From contig JAKOMP010000034.1 of NCBI GenBank assembly GCA_022241785.1, positions 1-55,216 on the forward strand: a stretch of 55,216 nucleotides of DNA. The letters are read 5' to 3'. The translations under genes and the position numbers were made by a program. This stretch comes from Cyanocohniella sp. LLY (lineage in GTDB: Bacteria > Cyanobacteriota > Cyanobacteriia > Cyanobacteriales > Nostocaceae). Under the pieces are notes generated by a model, which ran no database searches, was not told the origin of the DNA, and saw only the letters and a program-made list of their open reading frames with translations. Shown here piece by piece: positions 48,303 to 55,216 of the stretch (position 1 is the first letter of the stretch; the number at the start of each line of letters is the position of its first letter).

Positions 48303-49439
48303 ATGACAGACCGCGTTTTAATACTTGGTGGAAGAGGGCGCATTGGTAGCAGTGTGGCCCAAGATATAGCTACCCATACCCAGGCACAAATTACCATCAC
48401 TGGACGTTCCCCAGAGATAGCTAGGAGTGTCAGCGCCTCTTTGGGTGAGCAAGTACAGTTTTTAATGTTGGACTTGGCAGAAATTGATAAATTAAGAGAG
48501 GCGATCGCTAACTCTAATTTAGTCATCCACTGTGCCGGGCCATTTCACTACCGAGATACGAATGTTCTCCAAATCTGCATAGAACAAGGCGTTAACTATC
48601 TAGATGTCAGTGACCACCGTTCTTATACTAGCAAAGCCCTAAATTATCACGAACAAGCAGTTGCGGCTGGGGTAACAGCAATTATTAATACTGGTATTTT
48701 TCCGGGAATTTCTAACAGTATGGTACGTCAGTGCGTCGAGCAACTTGATCAACCAGAAAAAATCCATCTCAGTTATTTAGTATCCGGTTCTGGTGGTGCT
48801 GGCGTTACAGTCATGCGGACAACTTTTTTAGGATTGCAACGTCCTTTTGAAGCTTGGATAGATGGCAAATGGCAGATGGTCAAGCCTTATAGTGAAAGAG
48901 AAATCGTTGATTTTCCTTCTCCCTATAAACAAAGTGGAGTTTACTGGTTTGATATGCCAGAAACTTTTACCATGCCCCAGACTTTCCCTTCAGTTCAAAC
49001 TGTAATTACTAAGTTTGGTTCCATTCCCGATTTTTATAATCACTTAACTTGGATGGCCGCACATATTTTTCCCAAATGGTTAATGCAACGTCGTTACATG
49101 ATTGAATTTTTGTCTCATGTTAGTCATTCGATGACAGATATTACCAACAATTTCAGCGGAATTGGCGTAGCAGTCCGTTCAGAAGTTACAGGGAAAAAAA
49201 ATGGTGCAACAGCCGTTTATTGTTCAACTTTAATACATGAAAATACAGCAGTAGCCTCTGGTTGTGGTACAGGTAGCATTGCCCAACTTTTATTAGAAGG
49301 CAAACTCAAAAAACCAGGCGTTGCACCTGTAGAGGAAGTACTAACCACAGATTTATTTATCCCAGCTATGCAAAGCCGAGGAATTGAAATTAATCACGAT
49401 TGGTTGTCAACACCACCGCTACATGCAGACAAGATTTAA
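48303..49439 (+). CDS. Saccharopine dehydrogenase-like NAD(P)-binding protein
   Basis: The 378-residue protein starts with a Rossmann fold (VLILGGRGRIGSSVAQ, then TGRSPE after the second strand) and NLVIHCAGPFHYRD, as in saccharopine dehydrogenase-like reductases. The rest (about 125-378) is the family's catalytic-like domain, with IINTGIFPGISNSMVRQ. Substrate is unknown; the enzyme is unlikely to make lysine by the saccharopine route in a cyanobacterium. There is no membrane segment. Confidence 0.75.
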   Translation: MTDRVLILGGRGRIGSSVAQDIATHTQAQITITGRSPEIARSVSASLGEQVQFLMLDLAEIDKLREAIANSNLVIHCAGPFHYRDTNVLQICIEQGVNYLDVSDHRSYTSKALNYHEQAVAAGVTAIINTGIFPGISNSMVRQCVEQLDQPEKIHLSYLVSGSGGAGVTVMRTTFLGLQRPFEAWIDGKWQMVKPYSEREIVDFPSPYKQSGVYWFDMPETFTMPQTFPSVQTVITKFGSIPDFYNHLTWMAAHIFPKWLMQRRYMIEFLSHVSHSMTDITNNFSGIGVAVRSEVTGKKNGATAVYCSTLIHENTAVASGCGTGSIAQLLLEGKLKKPGVAPVEEVLTTDLFIPAMQSRGIEINHDWLSTPPLHADKI

Positions 49440-49476
49440 TAGTACCCACTCCCTACTCTGATAGCGAATACTAAAA

Positions 49477-49860
49477 ATGATTGACCCCGATGACTTTGAT
49501 GATGACTTGGACTTTGAAGATGAAGAAATCTTAAAAGTAAAGCGCATCAGCGAAATGACTGAAGGAGAGAAGTTGCAGCGCTTTAAGCGATTTTTTGATA
49601 GCAGCAGTCGTGCTATGTTGCAAGACTGTCTATTTCGCATTGAAAATTATGAAGATGGTACAGGCACATTAGAAATTCTTTGCCCTAATGAATCTGTACA
49701 ACAACGTTTATACAGAAAAAAACGTAAGATTACCAACAATATCAACACTTGTTGGAGCCATATCCGATGGTTTTCATTATGTATTGAGCAAGATGGTAAA
49801 TTATATTGCCATAAGTATACACGTAATGGTGATTTAGTCTTAAGTTATACTAATTCTTAA
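49477..49860 (+). CDS. Hypothetical protein with acidic N-terminus
   Basis: I do not recognise the family. The 127 residues start MIDPDDFDDDLDFEDEEI, then a helical KRISEMTEGEKLQRFKRFFD and a beta-rich second half with TGTLEILCPNESVQQRLYRKKRKI and HKYTRNGDLVLSYTNS. It lies 37 bases after the saccharopine-dehydrogenase-like gene, so it may be cotranscribed. Confidence 0.6.
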   Translation: MIDPDDFDDDLDFEDEEILKVKRISEMTEGEKLQRFKRFFDSSSRAMLQDCLFRIENYEDGTGTLEILCPNESVQQRLYRKKRKITNNINTCWSHIRWFSLCIEQDGKLYCHKYTRNGDLVLSYTNS

Positions 49861-50021
49861 TGCCGCCTTTCCTGGGAAAGCTACGCGTCAAGATGGCTAT
49901 AAGCCTTTGGCAAAAACTGCATGAACGCTGTCAGCACAGCTATGACCCAGGCTGAACTAATTTGTAATGAGAAAGTCAGATTTAATGTGGGCGTTCAATC
50001 ATGCCCCATGCCTCATGTCCT

Positions 50022-50273
50022 ATGCCTAAAAAACAGAAATTCCCTTATTTAGTTGGTTCTAAGTGGACAGCCCAAATAAAAGTAGACGGCTGGAGACATT
50101 TCCAAGTTGTGAATCGGAAAAATCAGAGTAAATGGGTTTATGCCGAAATGGTTGCTGCTTGTGACCCTAATGTTCGCTTTTGGCTCAATGCCAAGTTATT
50201 ACAAGATAACTCCCAGTGGCAAGCTGGCTGGCAATCACTACAAGAAATAGAAACACAAACATCTGATTTGTAA
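50022..50273 (+). CDS. TIGR02450-family Trp-rich small protein
   Basis: The 83-residue protein (ATG at 50022, MPKKQKFPYL) has KFPYLVGSKWTAQ, GWRHFQVV, the AACDPNVRFWLNAKLL block and a WQAGWQSL tail. These are the marks of a small tryptophan-rich family (TIGR02450) of unknown function, spread in cyanobacteria and marine bacteria. It is unrelated in sequence to its neighbours. Confidence 0.8.
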   Translation: MPKKQKFPYLVGSKWTAQIKVDGWRHFQVVNRKNQSKWVYAEMVAACDPNVRFWLNAKLLQDNSQWQAGWQSLQEIETQTSDL

Positions 50274-50881
50274 ATTTAATAATTTATTACAAACGAATTA
50301 CTAAAGTCTGAAATTCAAACACTGAAATAGTTCTGGCAGTGAATTACATCTTTTTCTACATATGTTGTAGAAATTTACATTAGTAGATTCGGTATCAGGT
50401 GGCTATCACTGCAAGGCGGAAGTAAAAAGGCAAAAGGCTTATATAATAAGCTTTTCAGTTATTTATCGGGGTCATTATATTGACATATTGGAGTAATATT
50501 CTGTGTCTCGCATCTGCAAGGTAGCCCATTTACTCTGGGATTAGCGTGGCTCAAAGTAATTTACATTGATCAAAACTATATACAAAAGTACATATGGTAT
50601 TTTTGTCTTTTGTAACTTTTTTTAGATAAAAAGTCTATAAATAAGGTTTTTAAGGTTTATTTATGCATATTGATGCTTTTTAACTTTATTTATATGTTCA
50701 AATATAAAAATAATCTTTAAATTTCCTAATTTATACATTTTTCATATTTAAACCCCCTTTCTTTTCTATGTAATTTCGACAATAATGACAATCACAGACT
50801 TCGCACATCGCCATCGCAGGTTAGGTGAAGGCAAAAGCTTGATCCACGAGTTTGACAAAGAACTATAAGAGGCAAACAACA
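50274..50881. other. 608-base AT-rich leader region upstream of chlL
   Basis: This region contains a perfect eight-base palindrome, TTTCTACA-TATGT-TGTAGAAA (50353-50373), a stretch of about 200 very AT-rich bases (50570-50770) and a 27-codon ORF ending at the chlL ribosome site (50785-50868). I found no convincing -35/-10 pair; a TTGACA at 50480 has no -10 box at normal spacing. It probably holds the chlL promoter and a long leader. Confidence 0.4.
50785..50868 (+). CDS. Possible 27-codon uORF before chlL
   Basis: An ATG at 50785 opens [16 protein letters not shown]... and stops with TAA at 50866-50868, whose last bases overlap the AAGAGG site for the chlL GTG at 50882. The layout would allow translational coupling, but the ORF has no clear Shine-Dalgarno sequence and its length is within chance expectation. 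Confidence 0.3.
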   Translation: MTITDFAHRHRRLGEGKSLIHEFDKEL

Positions 50882-51748
50882 GTGAAACTAGCAGTTTACG
50901 GAAAAGGTGGTATTGGTAAATCCACAACTAGCTGTAATATCTCCGTCGCCCTAGCCAAACGCGGCAAAAAAGTCTTGCAAATTGGTTGTGACCCCAAACA
51001 TGACAGCACCTTCACACTCACTGGGTTTTTAATTCCGACAATTATTGATACTCTTCAAGAAAAGGACTACCACTACGAAGACGTTTGGCCAGAAGACGTA
51101 ATTTACAAAGGCTTTGGTGGCGTAGATTGCGTAGAAGCTGGTGGGCCACCTGCGGGTGCCGGATGTGGCGGCTACGTAGTTGGCGAAACAGTAAAATTAC
51201 TGAAAGAGCTTAACGCCTTTGATGAGTACGACGTTATTTTGTTTGACGTACTTGGTGACGTTGTTTGTGGTGGTTTTGCCGCACCACTCAACTATGCAGA
51301 TTACTGCATGATTGTGACTGACAATGGCTTTGATGCTTTATTTGCTGCCAATCGAATTGCTGCATCAGTGCGGGAAAAAGCTCGGACTCACCCACTGCGT
51401 CTTGCTGGTTTAATTGGCAACCGTACTTCTAAGCGCGACTTGATCGACAAATACATAGAAGCAGTCCCCATGCCCGTTCTGGAAGTCTTACCTTTAATTG
51501 AAGACATCCGTGTTTCCCGCGTCAAGGGTAAAACTTTGTTTGAGATGGCTGAGTCTGACCCATCTCTGAGCTACGTTTGTGATTATTATCTCAACATTGC
51601 TGACCAAATTTTGGCCCGTCCTGAAGGAGTAGTGCCAAATGACTCACCAGATCGTGAATTGTTCTCTTTGTTGTCCGATTTTTATCTAAATCCGGGTAAA
51701 CCCCAGGTTCCTAATTCGGAAGAGGAACTAGACTTGATGATTGTATAA
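50882..51748 (+). CDS. chlL: Light-independent protochlorophyllide reductase, iron-sulfur ATP-binding subunit
   Basis: The 288-residue NifH-like protein (GTG start at 50882, [16 protein letters not shown]) has the P-loop and the two cysteines that hold the [4Fe-4S] cluster between subunits: C95 (GAGCGG) and C129 (DVVCGG). It supplies electrons to ChlN/ChlB for chlorophyll synthesis in the dark. 288 residues is the expected length. The longer frame from 50852 would add ten residues not seen in the family. It heads a cluster with DUF5331 and chlN; chlB is not in the window. Confidence 0.97.
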   Translation: MKLAVYGKGGIGKSTTSCNISVALAKRGKKVLQIGCDPKHDSTFTLTGFLIPTIIDTLQEKDYHYEDVWPEDVIYKGFGGVDCVEAGGPPAGAGCGGYVVGETVKLLKELNAFDEYDVILFDVLGDVVCGGFAAPLNYADYCMIVTDNGFDALFAANRIAASVREKARTHPLRLAGLIGNRTSKRDLIDKYIEAVPMPVLEVLPLIEDIRVSRVKGKTLFEMAESDPSLSYVCDYYLNIADQILARPEGVVPNDSPDRELFSLLSDFYLNPGKPQVPNSEEELDLMIV

Positions 51749-51778
51749 CATCATCTAGTTTTCGGGATGAGGAGCAAT

Positions 51779-52537
51779 ATGGCTTTCTTTAATAGCTTTA
51801 CAGATTCAATAAGACAGAAGTGGTTGCAGTTTTTCCAGGCCAACCGTGAATGGATTACGCTGCACATGAAATCGGAGTCAGTGTACACCCCGGACGGCGG
51901 TAAGCGACCACCTTCATACCTCATCCTGGGCGTTGTCAACGCGCTGGAACCTAAGTTAGCGCAGTTAATGATGCCTTTTTCCAGATTAAATCCCGACGCC
52001 GATACCTTGATTGAGGTGCTGGATTTGCATTTTGACCCAGACATTGCTCTCGGTAACCGTTTCATTCCTCCAGCAGAAACAGAAGAGATCAATGAATACG
52101 AGTCAGCGGTGGGCATGGATGAAAACTCCGAAGATGAAACTTTGGCGATTTCTCACACCAATGGCTTTGGGATGGATTCTGATCTGCAAACCCTAGTATT
52201 AGGCGCATCCCAGGAAAGCCAAAATGGACTGGGTGACATTTCCTCATCTAATGGTCACGCCAACGATGAGTCGCACCAACAACCCAGTTCCGAAGTAGAC
52301 GATTTTGGTGAGATTTCCTTTGAAGCACCAAATGCCATCGAGGAAAAGCTGGATGAGCAAATGCTTGATGATCTGAACACACCTGACGAAAATGCGTTTC
52401 GTGACGTATTGTCAGATGTTTGGGGCGATGAAACCGCATTGCAAAAGAGTGAAGAAAATAACGATTTTTTAGGGGAAGAACTGCCGTCTGGAGTTTTTGA
52501 TGAATCAGAGATTGCTCGTCTCTTCCCCAATGCTTAA
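51779..52537 (+). CDS. DUF5331 protein between chlL and chlN
   Basis: The 252-residue protein (ATG at 51779) has a conserved N-terminal 95 residues, with SIRQKWLQFFQANREWITLHM, GGKRPPSYLILGVVNALEPKLAQL and ADTLIEVLDLHFDPD. A long acidic, low-complexity tail follows, rich in D, E, N and S. GAGGAG just before the ATG supports this start, although another ATG lies 12 bases upstream. I know of this family as a cyanobacterial one between chlL and chlN. A link to dark protochlorophyllide reduction is suggested by position, not by motif. Confidence 0.75.
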   Translation: MAFFNSFTDSIRQKWLQFFQANREWITLHMKSESVYTPDGGKRPPSYLILGVVNALEPKLAQLMMPFSRLNPDADTLIEVLDLHFDPDIALGNRFIPPAETEEINEYESAVGMDENSEDETLAISHTNGFGMDSDLQTLVLGASQESQNGLGDISSSNGHANDESHQQPSSEVDDFGEISFEAPNAIEEKLDEQMLDDLNTPDENAFRDVLSDVWGDETALQKSEENNDFLGEELPSGVFDESEIARLFPNA

Positions 52538-52601
52538 TGATTGCCGTTCCTGTTGAATGTAGGGATTGCTGACCGGTGACATGTGCCACAAACTACGGTA
52601 C

Positions 52602-52627
52602 TCAGGGGGTAAATGATCTCCCCCTGA
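52602..52627 (+). promoter_or_regulatory. GC-rich hairpin between DUF5331 gene and chlN
   Basis: TCAGGGGG (52602-52609) and CCCCCTGA (52620-52627) form a perfect eight-base stem without a following U-run. It lies 52 bases before the chlN ATG, which has its own AAGGGGAG site. It could be a processing or partial termination signal that tunes chlN relative to chlL. Confidence 0.5.
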
Positions 52628-54088
<1,461 letters not shown>

Positions 54089-54113
54089 GTTTTAGTTTTT
54101 TTCGGCAATATCG

Positions 54114-54138
54114 GGCGAACAAGTGTTCGCCTTTTTTT
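54114..54138 (+). terminator. Intrinsic terminator after chlN
   Basis: GGCGAAC (54114-54120) and GTTCGCC (54125-54131) form a perfect seven-base stem with an AAGT loop, followed by seven T residues. It ends the chlL-DUF5331-chlN unit. Just beyond lies an AACCACAGAGGCACAGAGG piece, a common cyanobacterial intergenic motif. Confidence 0.9.
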
Positions 54139-54175
54139 AACGAACCACAGAGGCACAGAGGGCGCGGAGAAAGTT

Positions 54176-54913
54176 TTAAGTTGGTATGTTTATAGGCTGG
54201 GAGGGAATTATATACATTAGTTCGGCTCCGTCTGGTTTCATTTCTGTGGATGGTGTGAGTTTTAGCCAGTCGTGGAAACTGATTCCTAGTTGAGAGATCG
54301 CCTGTATTTCTGTCTGGTAAGATTCAAATCGGCGATTAGTTTCTATCATCGATTCTATAATTTCAAATACTTGCGGAAGACGTTTATCTGCTTCTCGCTT
54401 TAAATCCTCTGTATTTGGCCAAAACCAAACGCCTGGAACTTCATCACGAATTAAAATTGCTGGTGGTAAAGATTCTACCCATTCATATGGAAATGCTGCC
54501 ATTTTAAATAAATTTTCACGTTCAATTTCAAATACATCATTTTCATCTAAATTTGGGTTAAACCATTGATAAATTTTTGTTATTCTGCGTAAGGAAATAA
54601 CATCTTTAAACTGAGGCTGTAAGTATGCTGCTGGATTAGCAGTTAGTAAAATTTTTACATATTTCTCAATACGAGAACGAATAACATTTGAACCTTCTTG
54701 AAATCGACGAAGTGCAGTTTCATGTTCTTCTAATTCTAGATAGCAACGTGCTTCAGCTAAGTAGGCTAAAGATAAAGTCAGCAAAAACTCATCAGCAATT
54801 TGACTTTGTTGTTCAATTTCTATATCTGTATATTCAGTATAAATATGTTCTGCTTCTAAAAATCGGTTAATTGCTTGTAGGGCGCTACTTTGACGATTTT
54901 CAGATTTGGTCAT
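54176..54913 (-). CDS. Hypothetical protein with TPR-like N-terminus
   Basis: I do not recognise the family. The 245-residue protein has a helical first half, with LTLSLAYLAEARCYLELEEHETALRRFQEGSNV reading like a TPR pair. The second half has YQWFNPNLDENDVFEIERENLFKMAAFPYEW and is richer in tryptophan and proline. No signal peptide is visible. It is cut off from the chl genes by the terminator and lies 80 bases from the insertion-sequence end. Confidence 0.5.
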   Translation of the reverse strand: MTKSENRQSSALQAINRFLEAEHIYTEYTDIEIEQQSQIADEFLLTLSLAYLAEARCYLELEEHETALRRFQEGSNVIRSRIEKYVKILLTANPAAYLQPQFKDVISLRRITKIYQWFNPNLDENDVFEIERENLFKMAAFPYEWVESLPPAILIRDEVPGVWFWPNTEDLKREADKRLPQVFEIIESMIETNRRFESYQTEIQAISQLGISFHDWLKLTPSTEMKPDGAELMYIIPSQPINIPT

Positions 54914-54994
54914 TGTGAACGCGTTAATTGCTAATTCAATTGCAGCACGAAAATTAGCATAGAAGCTTAAATCAATTTTGCGGTTAATTTTGTT

Positions 54995-55127
54995 GGTTCT
55001 TCGGTTACTTTTATGGAGAATTAATAGTAAAATGCCAGTTTAATAAACTGCGTAATCGAAAATTACTAAAGTTACGAAAGCCATATCCAAGCCTTTTAAT
55101 TAACTTAAGTTTATTATTAATTCCTTC
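54995..55127 (-). mobile_element. Right end of a second ISL3-family copy (inverted)
   Basis: These bases are the inverted copy of 1-133 with a single difference. The outer boundary, GGTTCTTCGG at 54995, equals the end at 133 read inward. The two copies have their transposase 3' ends facing each other across nearly 55 kb, so recombination between them would invert the region. Confidence 0.75.
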
Positions 55128-55216
55128 TACAGTACCACTCGTAGTTCTGCCGTCAAAATAGCCGACTATTTCGCCGAACCATCTAACGATGGTACCGATA
55201 CTCTTCGGAAAATATG
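55011..55216 (-). CDS. ISL3-type transposase, C-terminal fragment (cut by window end)
   Basis: The minus strand is open from the window edge to a TAA at 55011-55013. The 68 residues read YFPKSIGTIVRWFGEIVGYF, DGRTTSGTVEGINNKLKLIK and on to the FRNFSNFRLRSLL end. GTVEGINNK carries the glutamate believed to complete the DDE triad. The N-terminal part lies outside. Confidence 0.85.
   Translation of the reverse strand, partial: YFPKSIGTIVRWFGEIVGYFDGRTTSGTVEGINNKLKLIKRLGYGFRNFSNFRLRSLLNWHFTINSP

Noticed and set aside
50340-50850. NtcA-type sites (GTA-N8-TAC) before chlL
   Set aside because: I found GTA and TAC pairs only at wrong spacing (for example six bases).

Overview
The window looks like chromosomal DNA of a filamentous, probably heterocyst-forming cyanobacterium (order Nostocales). 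Supporting signs are the many copies of the HIP1 octamer GCGATCGC, dark-operative chlorophyll genes (chlL, chlN), a tocopherol cyclase, cyanobacteria-specific families (KGK, DUF5331, TIGR02450, CyRepA1) and gene gaps filled with short tandem repeats and small palindromic elements. Species cannot be fixed from the sequence alone. Both ends carry the 3' end of the same ISL3-type transposase gene in inverted orientation, so the window may be a contig that stops at a repeated insertion sequence.

Layout. 1-133: insertion-sequence end. 579-5909: a magnesium-transport locus on the minus strand. It has a good sigma70-type promoter, a 36-codon leader ORF containing an acidic/proline DEDPDP run, a long structured leader, mgtA (P-type ATPase, interrupted by one in-frame amber codon) and mgtE. 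5973-9170: glutaminase, a thioredoxin/NHL-repeat protein and a KGK protein. 9449-12571: a plasmid-type CyRepA1 replication protein. 12723-15070: a gene remnant, dusB, and an Rpn-family nuclease whose C-terminal tail has an internal Shine-Dalgarno/start and is also duplicated downstream as a separate small ORF. 15578-20622: dnaK, a hypothetical gene and a beta-helix/SLH protein.

21040-28396: cytochrome P450, gatB, a nucleotidyltransferase-like gene, a phosphatase-like gene, a 2Fe-2S protein, then a divergent gntR/leuA pair sharing two GTATAC-centred operators. 28584-37908: PBP4-type carboxypeptidase, GNAT, lptC coupled to a LabA-type NYN protein, metG, an acyltransferase, an alpha/beta hydrolase and an EcsC protein. 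38128-43856: pepA followed by a lipid-synthesis cluster plsX-fabH-fabD-plsC. 44042-50273: AI-2E transporter, DUF2288, YdcF, tRNA-Arg(CCU), tocopherol cyclase back to back with a J-domain/TPR protein, a saccharopine-dehydrogenase-like protein and two small genes. 50882-54138: chlL - DUF5331 - chlN with a strong terminator. 54176-55216: a hypothetical gene and the second insertion-sequence end.

Most genes are ordinary housekeeping genes. The least ordinary parts are (i) the leader peptide and structured leader in front of mgtA, which resemble in logic the enterobacterial MgtL magnesium sensor; (ii) the Rpn locus, which looks like a gene-within-gene toxin/antitoxin plus an extra free copy of the small partner; and (iii) the gntR/leuA operator pair. 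All functional calls come from reading the sequence and recalling families; no database search was run.
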